Below, piece by piece: positions 18,951 through 30,308 of a stretch of 64,000 nt of DNA (position 1 is the first letter of the stretch; each line of letters begins with the position of its first letter). The stretch covers positions 186,001 through 250,000 of the forward strand of contig NZ_FTMA01000004.1 in the NCBI RefSeq assembly GCF_900155985.1, read 5' to 3'. Position numbers and translations under genes: made by a program. Source of the DNA: Maribacter ulvicola. GTDB taxonomy: Bacteria; Bacteroidota; Bacteroidia; Flavobacteriales; Flavobacteriaceae. The notes below the pieces were generated by a model. It had not been told where the DNA came from. It searched no databases and saw only the letters and a program-made list of their open reading frames with translations.

Positions 18951-21900
18951 ACCTATGAATTTCAAAGACTTTTATTCTAAAACTGAAAATAGATTAACCG
19001 ATGCAATTCTCTCGCTTTGGGCTACAGGAGATAAAGAAATGCAAGACTATTTTAGATTTTTACTTTCGCAAGAACCAATTATGGCAGACGCGGTTTTTCA
19101 AAATACTTTTCCGTGGGAACAAGGTAAAATTGAGTTTGGAGAATCTGCAGGAATATTTAATCAAGAGTTTGTAAATGCTTTAGACGCTATTAAAGACAAA
19201 GATTTTAGATTCCCAAAGGACAGAAAACCATACAAACATCAATTAGAAAGTTGGAAGATTCTTCTGGATAAAAAGAAATCGATTGCGGTTACTACCGGAA
19301 CAGGTTCTGGTAAAACGGAATGTTTTATGCTACCCGTTATACATGATATTCATGAGAACTGTAAAAATCAAGATGGAGTAAATGCTATTTTCTTGTATCC
19401 TTTAAATGCGTTGATAGCTAGTCAAAGAAAACGTATGCACGCTTGGTGCTCTGCTCTAGATGGAGTTAAGTATGCGCTGCTAACAGGTGATACACCAAAT
19501 AAAGAAAGTAGTAAGGATAAAAAACAAAAAGCGTTACCAGAATTAATTTCTAGAGAACAAATTAGAGCAACACCTCCTCAAGTTTTGTTCACAAACCCAA
19601 CAATGTTAGAGTATATGTTGGTTCGTAATGCAGATGTGCCAATAATAGAAAAATCTAAAGGAGCGTTAAGGTGGATATTATTAGATGAGGCCCATACTTT
19701 AACTGGTTCTAAAGCCGCTGAAATTGCCCTGCTAATAAGACGTGTTGTATCTGCATTTGAAGTGAATATAGAGGATGTAAGATTTGCAATTACCTCAGCT
19801 ACCGTAGGTAGTGGAAATACAGATTCTCTTAAAAAATTCATGTCAGATTTATGCGGAATTTCTAAAGATCAAATTGAGGTTATTACAGGTGAACGTGTAA
19901 ACAATCAAATTGTAGATCAAGATATACCTAGTTTGTCTCCTGTGTTATCTAAAAACAACATAAAACTTCTGAGACAAAAATTTTTAAATAGTAAAGCGAT
20001 TTCTCAAAGTGAAATAGGTAAAGATTTTAATGTTTCCAATAAGTTAGAACAGCTTGCAATAATTGATACTCTTTCAGAGCATAAGGTAAATAATGAAAAT
20101 TTACTTCCAGTTAGAGGGCATTTTTTTACGAGAGGAATAGGTGGTGTCTATGTTTGTACGAACAAAAAATGTGATAAACATAAGGGAGAAAAACCTAATA
20201 AAGCTATGGGTACCATGTATACTATCGCAGGTAAAAAATGTTCTTGTGGCCATCCTTTATTAGAACTTATTGCATGTAGAAGTTGTGGTAATATGATGAT
20301 GGAGGGAGAAAGAGTTAAAGGAGCAACTCCAAAATTAGATAGAATAAGACAAAAAGCATCTTTAGGTTATGAAGCATTTAGTGTAGAAAATGAGACTGAT
20401 AATGAAGACGAAGAAAAAAGAAATGATGAAATAAGAGATAATGGGTTAATTAGACTAATTAATAGAGATCAAATTAATCAAGATATTGATTTAACTCCCT
20501 GTGGTATTAACAATGATGATACTATTGATTATGGTAGTGAAGATTTTTTCATGACAGATGATACTCATTGTCCTCATTGTGGAAATCAAAATGAGTATCC
20601 AATTCATTTTAGAATTTCATCTGCATTTACCAATAGAATTCTTTCAGATATAGTATTGGATCAAACTGAAGTTGCAGAAAAGCAAACGACAAAAACTCTT
20701 TATAAAGGAAGAAAGTATATTTCATTTACTGACAGTAGACAAGGGACGGCAAAGATTTCAGCCTTAATTAATATTGATAGTGAAAGCGATTGGATTCGTT
20801 ATCAAGTATATCATTACCTCTTAAAAAAAGCCCATGCTAATAAGATTGATTCAAGTAGAAGTGAATTACTTTTAGAGAGAGCTAAATTGGTAATAGATCT
20901 TGAAAATACACTTCCATTTAGAAAGATAAGATTACAAGAAGATATTGATGCAATTGATGCCGCGTTGAAACAAAGCGGTAACTCATCAAATTTATTAGCT
21001 AGTAGATCTTCATGGAGAGAAATTGTTGATTTTATTAAAGAGAAAGAGGATTTTAAAACATTATTTAAAAAAGGAGCAAGAGGTAATAATTTAGCAATTG
21101 AGAATGAAGCATATGCTAAATCACTATTATATGACCAATTTGCAAGAAGAATACCAAGAGAGCGATCTTTAGAAAATCTTGGTTTAATAAATATCGTTTA
21201 TCCAAGTCTTGATAATCTTCAGGCACCTGATATAGCTGTAAAAATGGGGATTGATAATACGGAGTGGGTGGATCTTTTAAAGATTGCTATAGATTATATA
21301 ATTAGATATAATTTTAACATTTTCTTCGATGATGCGATGCGGGTATTTACCTCTAAGTTTTACCGTTCAGATTCAATCTATCCTTCAAATAATGAAATTG
21401 TTAATGCTACCAAGTGGAGATTATATAACCCTCAGTCCATTGCTCAATCTCGTTTGGTTTTATTGATTTGTGCAGGATTAGAATGGCATGATAGAGCTGA
21501 AATTAGTGAGGAAAGAGAAGACTTGCTAAATGAATTACTTGAAAAAATATGGAGAACACTACAGCAAAAGGTTTTAAAGGAAGACGGGACTGGTTTTAAG
21601 CTTGATTTTTTTGAGAGCACCAATTTTGAGATAGCAGGTAAAGAGTTTTTATGTCCGGTAACGAATAGATTAATAGATAAAGTATTTAGAGGTTATTCCC
21701 CGTTGATTAAAGGTAATTTAGAGTCAAATAATATTGATAACTATAAAATAGATGAGTCTAAGAATTATGAGTTTCCAGTTTATTCTAATCCGTTTCATAG
21801 AAATGAAGAAAACGATACAATTACATATGAAGAAGTAAGTCTATGGTTAGAAAATAATAGTCAAGGGGCTAGAGAGAAAGGACTTTGGAATAACCTGCAC

Positions 21901-24870
21901 GAACGAATTTTTGATTATTCTAAATTATATTTAGCAGGTGAGCACTCAGCTCAGCAAGACAAGAGAAGGCTTAAAGAATTAGAAGAGCAATTTGAGAATG
22001 GAGAAATAAATGTTCTAAGTTGTTCTACTACCATGGAGATGGGTGTAGATATCGGCGGTATCTCAGCTGTTGTAATGAGTAATGTTCCGCCTATGCCAGC
22101 AAATTATCTTCAAAGAACTGGTAGAGCAGGGCGTCGTTCCGAGAATAAATCTCTGGCTTTAACATTTTGCGCTCCAAACCCTATTGGTCTGCGTACTATG
22201 AATAATCCAAAGTGGGCGCTAGAGCATAAAATAGCTTCACCAATTCTTGCTTTTGATAGTAAAAACATAGTTGAGAGACATGTAAATTCATTATTGTTCG
22301 GCTTTTTTGTTAGGTCTCAGCAAAATACCAATAGAGGTTTAAACGTAAAAGAGAATATTGAGAAGTTTTATTATGAAGATACACCAAGCATAGCTGAAAG
22401 TTTTCTCAATTGGTTAGATGGAGATGAAGTTTTACAGTATAAAAAGGAGCTTAGTTATATTGTTAAAGACACGCAATTATCAGAAGCAAGTTCAGAAGAA
22501 TTAATTTCAACTGTTAAGGATAATTTTAACCGAACTATAATTAAAATTAGAAGTCAAAAAGAAGGCTTCGAAAAGAAACTTTCAGAATTAAAAAAGGAGT
22601 TTGGAGATTCTAGTCCTGCTTATAAAGCGATAGGGTACAGAAAAGGTCAATTCTTACAGAAATTCGTACTTAATTATCTAGCAGAAGAGAACTTTTTACC
22701 AAATGCAGGTTTGCCAACAGGCATAGTTGATTTCGAAAAAATCACCTTATCAGATTTGCAGAAGAGTAAAAGCAAATTTAAATCCAATCCAAGTTATACC
22801 ATTTCTAGAGCTCTTACAGAGTTTGCTCCGGGTAATAATATTCTTATTGATGGGCTTAATTATAAGTCTTCAGGAATTGTGATGAAAAACAATTGGGGGC
22901 AAGCTACAGAAAGAAATGTTATACAAGGTTGCCGAAGCTGTGGATACCAACGCACAGTTGATTTAGAAGAGAAAGTAGGGGATAACTGTCCAGAATGTAA
23001 CGCGGTTAATTCTTTTAATGGTTTAGATTTAGGGGAAGACAGAAAGTCATATACTGAGTTAGTTGAACCTGCAGGATTTTCTATTGATTTATTCAGTACT
23101 CCAACAAGAGTTATTTCTGAAAAAAGTAAACCTCAATATTTAGAACCTCTATTGTTGAATATTAAGCCTTGGGCTAAAGATCAGAATCAATTCATTGATT
23201 TTAGAACTAGTTCAAGTGAAACGGAAACCCAAGTACTATTTTATAATACAGGAGAAGGCGAGGGGTATAGCTTGTGTCTAGATTGTGGAAGGGTCGAGAT
23301 GTCTACGGAACGTTTAGAAGATCATAAACGTTTGAGAGGAGGAAAAGATAACAATGGTGAAAGCTTATGCTCTGCACAAAATATACGAGAGCATATAATT
23401 TTAGGAAGTAGATTTAATACTGATTTTACTGAAATACGCCTAAAAAATAAAAATCAATCATTCGTTAATGATAAAATGCTAGCATATTCATTAGGGGTGA
23501 TTTTTAGTAAGTCTCTTGCTGAGTATTTGGCTGTAGAAGAATCTGAATTAGGTTTTGGTATTAAACAATACAAAGGTTATCAAACCATATTTATATATGA
23601 TACAGCAAAAGGTGGTGCCGGCTACGCATCGCAATTCAGGTTGTATGCAGAAAAAATATTGAATCTTGCATTGCAAGTTTTAGATAATTGTGATTGCCAA
23701 AATGCATGTACTAAATGCATGATAGATAGAAGTACACAATGGCATATTGAAGATTTGGATCGTCATTTGGCTATTGATTGGTTGCGTGCTGCACTAGAAA
23801 ATCAACTTCCTAAAGATTTAGATACACCTAATAATGATGTTAGTTTGGTCTTTGGTTCTATGCATGATGAACTTAAAAGACTTAATTATCATTACGGTAT
23901 TAAATCAATTAATATTCATGTTAACAATACAATTTCCGAATGGGACATTGAAAGTTTAAAATGGTTAGAGGAATTAAAGAGAGAAAGAATAGTTGTCAAC
24001 TTAATAGTTGAAGGTAAAATTAGATACTCAAACAATCAAGAGAAAATCTCAGTACACTTATTATCTTATAATTTTAATCTAAAGCAAGGTATAGGTAATA
24101 AGCTTAAAAACTACGCGATTCATGCATCTGTAATTTTGCAAAATAACAAGTGTGTTGGTTATATTTCTAATGAAGGCTATGATAGCTTAAGTCCAGAATG
24201 GTCTGTAGATCTTAAAGAAAAGATTTATAAAGTTGAAAATTTCATATCGTTGGATCATGCTGGTTATGTAGTGCCAAACTTTTCAACCAGTAATTTATAT
24301 GAATCTAGAATTAAGGGAAATCTACCTAGAAACAGCCAAAGTAATGATGTAGCGTTGTTAATGTCTGAAAATCTTTCAAATTTTAAAGAAATGTTGTCAA
24401 AGGTAAGTGGTAAGAAATACCAGGTTTCTTATTTCGATAAGTATAATCAGTCCGAGTTTTCGTTACGCCTAATTTTACAGTTTATAAATCAAATCAGAGA
24501 AATCTGGTCAATAGAGGTTTCTCAGTTCAATGTGCATTTATCTAAAGCAGATTTTAAAAGCTTCAACTATCCAGAGTATATAATCCACAATTATAAAGAA
24601 CTTGATGATTACGTATATGATCTTAAGGAGCTTTCTGCAAATTTTGATTTTGCTATCGATTTTAAAGAAGAGCGACGATTACCTCACTATCGTTATTTTG
24701 AGTTTAAATCAGAAGAAACATCATTTAGTATTAGAATAGATGCTGGTATCGCTCACGGTTTAAAACCAATAGATAGGTTGACATCAAATGATATGAAAAT
24801 GGATAATCAGGTGTTTGAGATAAGAAAAGATGTAAGTCATGATATCATTTATAACATTAGTATAGATTAA
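18931..24870 (+). CDS. druE: Druantia DruE: large SF2 helicase with DUF1998 C-terminus
   Basis: This 1979-residue protein has the length and layout of DruE. The helicase core shows Walker [13 protein letters not shown] (about residue 125), the DEAH box ILLDEAHTL (about 252), SATVGSG, then [14 protein letters not shown] (about 1031) and [11 protein letters not shown] (about 1064) in the C-terminal RecA lobe. Zinc-binding cysteine clusters occur at about 405-455 and 1332-1355. The DUF1998/MrfA-like end has [15 protein letters not shown] (about 1555) and [11 protein letters not shown] (about 1590). A more conservative start is the ATG at 18955 (MNFKDFY), 4 bp after the druH stop. In Druantia the helicase is essential for anti-phage activity. 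Confidence 0.85.
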   Translation: MSLTETKPMNFKDFYSKTENRLTDAILSLWATGDKEMQDYFRFLLSQEPIMADAVFQNTFPWEQGKIEFGESAGIFNQEFVNALDAIKDKDFRFPKDRKPYKHQLESWKILLDKKKSIAVTTGTGSGKTECFMLPVIHDIHENCKNQDGVNAIFLYPLNALIASQRKRMHAWCSALDGVKYALLTGDTPNKESSKDKKQKALPELISREQIRATPPQVLFTNPTMLEYMLVRNADVPIIEKSKGALRWILLDEAHTLTGSKAAEIALLIRRVVSAFEVNIEDVRFAITSATVGSGNTDSLKKFMSDLCGISKDQIEVITGERVNNQIVDQDIPSLSPVLSKNNIKLLRQKFLNSKAISQSEIGKDFNVSNKLEQLAIIDTLSEHKVNNENLLPVRGHFFTRGIGGVYVCTNKKCDKHKGEKPNKAMGTMYTIAGKKCSCGHPLLELIACRSCGNMMMEGERVKGATPKLDRIRQKASLGYEAFSVENETDNEDEEKRNDEIRDNGLIRLINRDQINQDIDLTPCGINNDDTIDYGSEDFFMTDDTHCPHCGNQNEYPIHFRISSAFTNRILSDIVLDQTEVAEKQTTKTLYKGRKYISFTDSRQGTAKISALINIDSESDWIRYQVYHYLLKKAHANKIDSSRSELLLERAKLVIDLENTLPFRKIRLQEDIDAIDAALKQSGNSSNLLASRSSWREIVDFIKEKEDFKTLFKKGARGNNLAIENEAYAKSLLYDQFARRIPRERSLENLGLINIVYPSLDNLQAPDIAVKMGIDNTEWVDLLKIAIDYIIRYNFNIFFDDAMRVFTSKFYRSDSIYPSNNEIVNATKWRLYNPQSIAQSRLVLLICAGLEWHDRAEISEEREDLLNELLEKIWRTLQQKVLKEDGTGFKLDFFESTNFEIAGKEFLCPVTNRLIDKVFRGYSPLIKGNLESNNIDNYKIDESKNYEFPVYSNPFHRNEENDTITYEEVSLWLENNSQGAREKGLWNNLHERIFDYSKLYLAGEHSAQQDKRRLKELEEQFENGEINVLSCSTTMEMGVDIGGISAVVMSNVPPMPANYLQRTGRAGRRSENKSLALTFCAPNPIGLRTMNNPKWALEHKIASPILAFDSKNIVERHVNSLLFGFFVRSQQNTNRGLNVKENIEKFYYEDTPSIAESFLNWLDGDEVLQYKKELSYIVKDTQLSEASSEELISTVKDNFNRTIIKIRSQKEGFEKKLSELKKEFGDSSPAYKAIGYRKGQFLQKFVLNYLAEENFLPNAGLPTGIVDFEKITLSDLQKSKSKFKSNPSYTISRALTEFAPGNNILIDGLNYKSSGIVMKNNWGQATERNVIQGCRSCGYQRTVDLEEKVGDNCPECNAVNSFNGLDLGEDRKSYTELVEPAGFSIDLFSTPTRVISEKSKPQYLEPLLLNIKPWAKDQNQFIDFRTSSSETETQVLFYNTGEGEGYSLCLDCGRVEMSTERLEDHKRLRGGKDNNGESLCSAQNIREHIILGSRFNTDFTEIRLKNKNQSFVNDKMLAYSLGVIFSKSLAEYLAVEESELGFGIKQYKGYQTIFIYDTAKGGAGYASQFRLYAEKILNLALQVLDNCDCQNACTKCMIDRSTQWHIEDLDRHLAIDWLRAALENQLPKDLDTPNNDVSLVFGSMHDELKRLNYHYGIKSINIHVNNTISEWDIESLKWLEELKRERIVVNLIVEGKIRYSNNQEKISVHLLSYNFNLKQGIGNKLKNYAIHASVILQNNKCVGYISNEGYDSLSPEWSVDLKEKIYKVENFISLDHAGYVVPNFSTSNLYESRIKGNLPRNSQSNDVALLMSENLSNFKEMLSKVSGKKYQVSYFDKYNQSEFSLRLILQFINQIREIWSIEVSQFNVHLSKADFKSFNYPEYIIHNYKELDDYVYDLKELSANFDFAIDFKEERRLPHYRYFEFKSEETSFSIRIDAGIAHGLKPIDRLTSNDMKMDNQVFEIRKDVSHDIIYNISID

Positions 24871-24886
24871 TGCAGCTGGTTATAGA

Positions 24887-24903
24887 GTGCGGTTATTTTG
24901 CAC
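24887..24903. promoter_or_regulatory. 17-bp operator-like palindrome GTGCR-N7-YGCAY (accessory gene copy)
   Basis: GTGCGGTTATTTTGCAC lies 46 bp before the ATG at 24950 and directly upstream of a good -7 box. The position relative to the start is almost the same as for the copies at 52894 (45 bp) and 51633 (50 bp). This supports a role in controlling this promoter. Confidence 0.6.
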
Positions 24904-24913
24904 ACTTTATTAA

Positions 24914-24921
24914 TAAATTTG
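24914..24921 (+). promoter_or_regulatory. Bacteroidota -7 box TAAATTTG
   Basis: TAAATTTG is a perfect match to the Bacteroidota -7 consensus TAnnTTTG and lies 28 bp before the start codon at 24950. The operator-like palindrome at 24887-24903 would overlap the -33 region, a position suited to repression. Confidence 0.55.
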
Positions 24922-24949
24922 ATCAAGTTAAAAAGTAATAGTTTTTATC

Positions 24950-25987
24950 ATGAATTACCCATTAAATATTCTTCATCCTCAAGAATTAGAAGTTCTTTAT
25001 AAAATGTTTAATCTTCAGAAGAAAGAGGATAAGAAACAACGTTTAGAACTAAAATTATCAAAACTTCTTTTACCAGCTAAAGGACTTTTTCAAAAGGGTA
25101 TGGATTATCCTGAGTTTTTAAATAAAATAGCCGAGAAGAATAAGATTAAGTTCTTAAAGACTGATTCTATTTACGAAAAAGAGTCCACTCTATTTGTAAA
25201 GTTGTTTTCTAATAATTTCAACAATTTATCTGAAACTGAAAAAAAGCATTTTCTTAACGAACTTCAAGCTAAGGGGCTAACTAAAGATCAGGTTGCTTCT
25301 ATAACAGCATTATCTACTATCGGTGCTGCTCAATTATCAGGTTTTGGTGTGTATTTGTTAGCATCTTCAACTGTAGGTGCTCTAAGTTCAGCGCTTGGGG
25401 TGGCACTGCCTTTTGCTTTTTATACGGGTATGTCAAAAGTAATTAGTATTGCTATAGGTCCGGTTGGTTTGCTACTAGCGGCTTACCCAATTTATAGGTC
25501 CTATAAGGGAGTTAATTCTTGGGATGATTTTAAAAATCGTTCTAATGATCATTATTCACTTCTTCTTAAAGAGGGTGGTTCTCTAGTACATGGTAATTAT
25601 GAACATGCTGAAACTGTTTTTAATTACTGGGCTGGACTTAGAATAATGAAAATTCATGAAAAAGAAATAGAGATATCCAAGAATGAAAAGAGTATTGAGG
25701 AATTAACTAACAAGAAGGCAAAGGTATCTCTAGAAAAAATAGACATAGATTTAAAGATTGGCACATTTGATGAAAAAATCACATCAGAAGAGCATGAAGT
25801 TTTATTCTTGAAAAGAAAAATTAGTGAACATGAGAATAAAATTGAGGCTTTAAAAAAAGAAAAATCTGGAGTAAGAGGTAAGCAAATGACACTGGATAAT
25901 TATATAGCTAAGATGAAAGATGAAATACGTGAAAAAGAGTCAGAGATTCCATTACTAATATTAAAGATTGATGAATTAAAGAAATAA
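24950..25987 (+). CDS. Membrane-associated coiled-coil protein, YaaW-like
   Basis: This 345-residue protein has a charged N-terminal third, then a Gly/Ala-rich hydrophobic region (about residues 118-185, for example ALPFAFYTGMSKVISIAIGP) that could insert in a membrane. A long coiled coil fills the C-terminus (about 230-345, rich in Glu and Lys). The order of an N-terminal helical part followed by the Gly/Ala-rich segment recalls YaaW/DUF3944-type proteins, a weak resemblance judged by eye. It has its own promoter and palindrome and is followed after 5 bp by a small gene. As a membrane protein beside Druantia it could be an accessory effector; that is inference. Confidence 0.6.
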   Translation: MNYPLNILHPQELEVLYKMFNLQKKEDKKQRLELKLSKLLLPAKGLFQKGMDYPEFLNKIAEKNKIKFLKTDSIYEKESTLFVKLFSNNFNNLSETEKKHFLNELQAKGLTKDQVASITALSTIGAAQLSGFGVYLLASSTVGALSSALGVALPFAFYTGMSKVISIAIGPVGLLLAAYPIYRSYKGVNSWDDFKNRSNDHYSLLLKEGGSLVHGNYEHAETVFNYWAGLRIMKIHEKEIEISKNEKSIEELTNKKAKVSLEKIDIDLKIGTFDEKITSEEHEVLFLKRKISEHENKIEALKKEKSGVRGKQMTLDNYIAKMKDEIREKESEIPLLILKIDELKK

Positions 25988-25992
25988 AGCAT

Positions 25993-26448
25993 ATGAAAGA
26001 TTTTAAGCAACCTATTAAAAGTATCAGTGACTGTTTTACCCCAGAATTGACAAAACAATTCCAGATTGAAATGGATGCTGCGATAAAGAAAATAGATATG
26101 ATTCCAGTGCTGGCTATTCTTGAAAAATATCAAATAGCTCATTTTCAAGATTCAATAGACTTTGTTGAAGCGCTTAGACCTTATATAACTGGGTGGCAGA
26201 AAGAAAATGAAGGTTCTAAATTGTATAGCGATGTAACCACCTCTGAAAGTAGATGTATTGCTTGTGAATATGGAAAGGGAATGGTTATCTATGAATTTGA
26301 GTTCATACATTCGTTAGCCCCAGAACCAATGAATAGAGTGGTATATGGAAGAGACTTCGGAATACTATTCGATATTAGAAATGAAATTCTATTTGAAGTA
26401 CGAGTATGCAATGCTTTTTTAGATAAAAAGGAAATGAAATTATTGTAA
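25993..26448 (+). CDS. Hypothetical protein next to the YaaW-like gene
   Basis: This 151-residue soluble protein has no recognisable domain. A CIACEYGKG segment (about residues 83-91) and a predicted mixed alpha/beta C-terminus are all that stand out. The start ATG follows the stop of the membrane-protein gene by 5 bp, so the pair is surely one transcript. They may work together. A strong stem-loop lies 77 bp downstream. Confidence 0.6.
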   Translation: MKDFKQPIKSISDCFTPELTKQFQIEMDAAIKKIDMIPVLAILEKYQIAHFQDSIDFVEALRPYITGWQKENEGSKLYSDVTTSESRCIACEYGKGMVIYEFEFIHSLAPEPMNRVVYGRDFGILFDIRNEILFEVRVCNAFLDKKEMKLL

Positions 26449-26524
26449 TAGCACTATTGATGTTTTAAAAATAACATCCTCAATTAGGTAAAAGGGGGCT
26501 GATTAATAGAGAAATTATCTTGTA

Positions 26525-26565
26525 ATTTATTAGTTATTGATTTAGATAATCAATAACTAATAAAT
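26525..26565. terminator. 18-bp perfect stem-loop between convergent units
   Basis: The arms 26525-26542 and 26548-26565 are perfectly complementary over 18 bp with a 5-nt loop. The stem is AT-rich and lacks a long T run. The position, between the converging accessory genes and the RT operon, suggests a bidirectional terminator or transcript-end stabiliser. Confidence 0.5.
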
Positions 26566-26623
26566 AGGAAAGGATGGTAATTTTGATATAGTCTAAGAAA
26601 AAAATAGAAAGATTATCCTTCTC

Positions 26624-28141
26624 TTAATTAATTTTAATCAACTTCCATCCCCAGGCATCTTTTTTCTTATTAAAAGATAATAATGCAAGACCATCAATTA
26701 AATCATTGTTATTTAATTTATGATTATTAATAAGATCAGGGGAAACAAAAACATCATCTATAAAACCAAATCTTTGACCTTCATTGCGCCTTAAAACGTT
26801 ATTAATTGGTTTAACTATATCTAAATCGCCTAAATCCTTTTCTGTACATTTTTCAATAGATAAAGCCTTGTAAAAGCCCTCTTTTCCTATCGGTTGAAGC
26901 CTTACAACTAATATGTCACCTATAACCGGCTTTTTTAATAAATCTTCATAATTGAAGAAACCATGATAGGTTTTACTCTTGATAAAATTGATAATCTTCT
27001 TATCGCGATTAACAAACTCTACTACAACCTTTTCAGTAGGCACATCTTGGAATAATATTTCTTCAGCCTTTTTGAGATGTTTGTTGTAAAGAATATTGTT
27101 ATCCTTAAATGTGTCATTATTTGTATACCAATCAGTAGTTATCCATTGTGATAATTGATTATTTATTTTCCACCCATGCTTTTTACGTGTTTTTATAATT
27201 TTACTAATTTCAGTCTTCGCCTCTTCATAGAGTTCTTTTGAAACAAGTAATTCTGCAAAATTTTGTCTCGTTTTAACAATAAAATCTTCTCTGGTTTTTA
27301 AACTCAACGCTTTACAATAACAAGCAAATTGCATCTCAGTATCTGTTTCGAAAATTTCTGCCATTAACTCCCAAACCCAAAAGTCATTGCGTTTTTGCTT
27401 TGCAAAAGGCAAGAATGCTTTTAAAACATTGTCATCTTCTCCGAGAGCTAATAGTAGTTTAGCCTTAAAATAAGGTGGATATTGGTACGTTGGATATTCT
27501 TCAATTATCTTGTCTAATTTAGGTAAATAGGAATTTATTTTATCAATATCAATTCTTTTTTGTTTTCCATAAGCATCTAATGGTTCACCTTCAATTAAAC
27601 ATTTCGAATATGCAATATATGCCTGTTCTGCAAGTGCCATTATTTGCCTGCCATTATATTGTTCTGTAGAATAATCCTCAGGACGAAAGTTCTCAAATCC
27701 CCACCAATCTGAAAACTCTAGATAACGAGACCAATTTTGGTAACCTTTGTGAAATGATTTATATAGCAAACTATAACTATCTGAAGGTTTTGTAAAATGA
27801 AATTCTTTTACAATGTCAAACATTGTATTTATCTTAAAATAGTCAACGGGTTCGATTTTTTGAATTTTAAAAATAATACTTGCTATTTGCCACGCTGCAT
27901 TATCAAAAATCATAACCTCGTTCTCTAGAAGGTTAAGACCTTTTAATTTGTTTAATATCCCAATAAAATCATCACAATTAAATTCAGTAGCGTATTTTTT
28001 TAGATATTCATAATAGACCCAGCTAATATTTCTTTTGCCCCAAATATTATCTGGTTGAGCTTCTAACTCAGATTTTGCCATAGTAAGAGCCTCTTCTAAC
28101 TTACCAGCTTGTCTTAATTCTTTGATTTCTTTAGATGGCAT
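26624..28141 (-). CDS. TPR-like helical protein with OB/cold-shock-like C-terminus
   Basis: This 505-residue soluble protein is the last gene of the RT operon. The N-terminus (EIKELRQAGKLEEALTMAKS and DNIWGKRNISWVYYEYLKKY) reads as TPR-type helical pairs, with more pairs to about residue 330. From about 370 the segment KIINFIKSKTYHGFFNYED and DILVVRL recalls S1/cold-shock OB folds of the sort found in TOTE-type conflict systems. This is a visual similarity only. Its start overlaps the end of the helicase gene by 11 bp, which implies coupled translation and joint function with that helicase. Confidence 0.6.
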   Translation of the reverse strand: MPSKEIKELRQAGKLEEALTMAKSELEAQPDNIWGKRNISWVYYEYLKKYATEFNCDDFIGILNKLKGLNLLENEVMIFDNAAWQIASIIFKIQKIEPVDYFKINTMFDIVKEFHFTKPSDSYSLLYKSFHKGYQNWSRYLEFSDWWGFENFRPEDYSTEQYNGRQIMALAEQAYIAYSKCLIEGEPLDAYGKQKRIDIDKINSYLPKLDKIIEEYPTYQYPPYFKAKLLLALGEDDNVLKAFLPFAKQKRNDFWVWELMAEIFETDTEMQFACYCKALSLKTREDFIVKTRQNFAELLVSKELYEEAKTEISKIIKTRKKHGWKINNQLSQWITTDWYTNNDTFKDNNILYNKHLKKAEEILFQDVPTEKVVVEFVNRDKKIINFIKSKTYHGFFNYEDLLKKPVIGDILVVRLQPIGKEGFYKALSIEKCTEKDLGDLDIVKPINNVLRRNEGQRFGFIDDVFVSPDLINNHKLNNNDLIDGLALLSFNKKKDAWGWKLIKIN

Positions 28142-30260
28142 AATTAGTAAGTTTTTTGATGAGTGAATTTAATTTTAAATCATTTTCAGACTGAAAGGTT
28201 TTAGGCATAGCTGTAGAGAAATTACCATTGCCTTTAAAATAAAACTGTATGTATGAAAATATACTATCAGTTCGTAAATAATATGTCACATAGTATTTAT
28301 CAAGTTGTTCTTCAATATTTGTAATTGAAATATCTAGTTCAGCACATGATTCTCGCATTACCGAATGTAGAATTTCTAGATGATTTAGACTTGGTTTATA
28401 ATTAACATAGTAAGTACTATTTTTTTTAGTATTGAAAACCTTTTCCAATTCTTCTTCTAAAGGAGTATTTGATGAATTTTGAATTTTGAAAGTATCTATA
28501 AAATGTCCAGATTCTTTATGACTGGCCTGAATGAAATACTTTATGTTTTGTGAATCAATCACAGTGTATCGTTCTAAATAACCAGAAGTCTCTACATTTG
28601 TAATTTCAAACGACTCTTCCTCTAAAGCCTCCTTAATTTCCCAAAACTTCAAGCTCTTACCCTTATGATGTTCTGAATTATGAAAAGGAGATGTGTTAAC
28701 ATGAGTGAGAGATAAGGCATTTTTAGGAATATTATTAACTGAAACGACTTCTGAAAATTTTAGTTTACTAAAGTTTGTAAATTGAGGTGGATTTATTGCG
28801 TATAAAGTGTTTACAGCTCTTGTGGTAGCTGTATAACACCATCTCAAGGCATCGTTATATAAACCAATGCGCCCAGAATAGTCAACAAATACTTTATCCC
28901 ATTCGCCACCTTGAGCTTTATGGCAAGTAATTGCATATCCATATTTCACTCTTAATGCGTTATAATATGGGTCAGATTTAAGTGCTTGTTTAAATTCTTC
29001 AGAACCTACTTTGTGTATTTGAAGACCCGATTCTTTACGTCTATCCTGTTCCTCATTAAAACGCATTACGAAATTGATGTACAATGCTTTGGTCATTTCG
29101 ATTGTTAAATCTCTATCTATCGAGTTTAGCAAGGTTTCTATGATATAGCATTTGATTTCCCCGTCGTAATTTGGGATCCGAATAGTAATCTGCCTAAAAT
29201 TCAACGAAATGGTGACTCTAACTTTTTTTCCGTTCTTTACCGCCCAAACTGGAGCTGAAAGTGTTTCTGTATTTTTATCTACATCTATTACTTTAGCGAT
29301 ATCACCATTATATAATTCAGTTGAATAGGTATGGTAGTTGTTGTTATTGATTAAAACCAAATCTCCAGAAAGAATATCCCTTTCGTTAGGGTAAAGTGCT
29401 TCACGAATAGCATAATTGTAATGGTAGCATTGCGCATTCGAGAATGATATGATGACCCCATCACCAAGTTCAGGCTGAGGATATGCATTTATGAATTTAT
29501 CAATAATATCAATATTGGTTAATTCTATATAAGATTTGTCATCAAACTCCAGTTTTAATTCATTTCTATGCTCAGCATTCAAAACATCTCTTATTTGAGT
29601 AGCATTTTTTAATATTAGATTATTTTCTTGACGTTTAATTTCTGTTAATACTTCCATCTGAACGGAGTATCCTAAGTTTTTAAAATACTCCAAATCCAAA
29701 GCATATGAATTATTGTCGCCTACTGGTGCTAGCTGCGCAGGGTCACCTACAAAAATGATTTTATTGTTTTTATTGGAAGAGAAGGCATAGTTAAGTAAAT
29801 CATCAAGTAGAACGTTAGTGCCAAAATCAAAAAGCTCATTTTTAGACTCTCTACTTGAAATCATTGAAGCTTCGTCAATGATTAAGACTTGCTCGTTTTT
29901 ATTGTTTAAATCAATGGGAAAGGAGTATTTGATACTATGATCTGCAACTTCATCAGAACCAGCATTTAAGGTCTCTAGCTTTTTTAAATTATAAATGACA
30001 CTATGTATGGTTTTACCATCGTCTGTTTTATCCCTTAGTATTTTTGCAGCTCTACCGGTAGGTGCCATTAATTGAAGATTCTTCTTAGTACTTTTCAAAT
30101 ATTCAACTACTCCCTTTAATAGTGTTGTTTTACCACTACCAGCATAACCTTGAAGAATAAAAATACTATCATCACTTTCAAAAAACCTAGATAATTTTTC
30201 TAAAGCATTTTTCTGATCTTGAGTTAGGTTCAGATTTTTGAAATGGGTTAGTAGTTTCAT
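28131..30260 (-). CDS. SF1B RecD/Pif1-like DNA helicase
   Basis: This 709-residue ATPase has Walker A LQGYAGSGKTTLL (about residue 41), Walker B VLIIDEASMIS (about 126), a GDPAQLAPVGDNNS motif III (about 168), ITCHKAQGGEWDKVFVD (about 445) and CYTATTRAV (about 470). These are the SF1 motifs in the order seen in RecD2/Pif1 helicases, which unwind DNA 5' to 3'. About 200 residues after the core have no evident match. It is the fifth gene of the RT operon. A helicase in a retron-type operon could act on msDNA or on invading DNA; this is inference. Confidence 0.85.
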   Translation of the reverse strand: MKLLTHFKNLNLTQDQKNALEKLSRFFESDDSIFILQGYAGSGKTTLLKGVVEYLKSTKKNLQLMAPTGRAAKILRDKTDDGKTIHSVIYNLKKLETLNAGSDEVADHSIKYSFPIDLNNKNEQVLIIDEASMISSRESKNELFDFGTNVLLDDLLNYAFSSNKNNKIIFVGDPAQLAPVGDNNSYALDLEYFKNLGYSVQMEVLTEIKRQENNLILKNATQIRDVLNAEHRNELKLEFDDKSYIELTNIDIIDKFINAYPQPELGDGVIISFSNAQCYHYNYAIREALYPNERDILSGDLVLINNNNYHTYSTELYNGDIAKVIDVDKNTETLSAPVWAVKNGKKVRVTISLNFRQITIRIPNYDGEIKCYIIETLLNSIDRDLTIEMTKALYINFVMRFNEEQDRRKESGLQIHKVGSEEFKQALKSDPYYNALRVKYGYAITCHKAQGGEWDKVFVDYSGRIGLYNDALRWCYTATTRAVNTLYAINPPQFTNFSKLKFSEVVSVNNIPKNALSLTHVNTSPFHNSEHHKGKSLKFWEIKEALEEESFEITNVETSGYLERYTVIDSQNIKYFIQASHKESGHFIDTFKIQNSSNTPLEEELEKVFNTKKNSTYYVNYKPSLNHLEILHSVMRESCAELDISITNIEEQLDKYYVTYYLRTDSIFSYIQFYFKGNGNFSTAMPKTFQSENDLKLNSLIKKLTNYAI

Positions 30261-30280
30261 GCTTGTCTCTTAATAAATTA

Positions 30281-30308
30281 TTCCCTTATTCCCTTATTCC
30301 CTTATTCC
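30281..30308. repeat. Tandem 8-bp repeat (TTCCCTTA, 3.5 copies)
   Basis: TTCCCTTA repeats three times plus four bases. It begins in the last codons of the HEPN-like gene and runs into the gap before the helicase gene. Because the stop codon falls in the first unit read, copy-number change would leave the upstream protein intact but alter the spacing to the helicase start. Confidence 0.7.
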
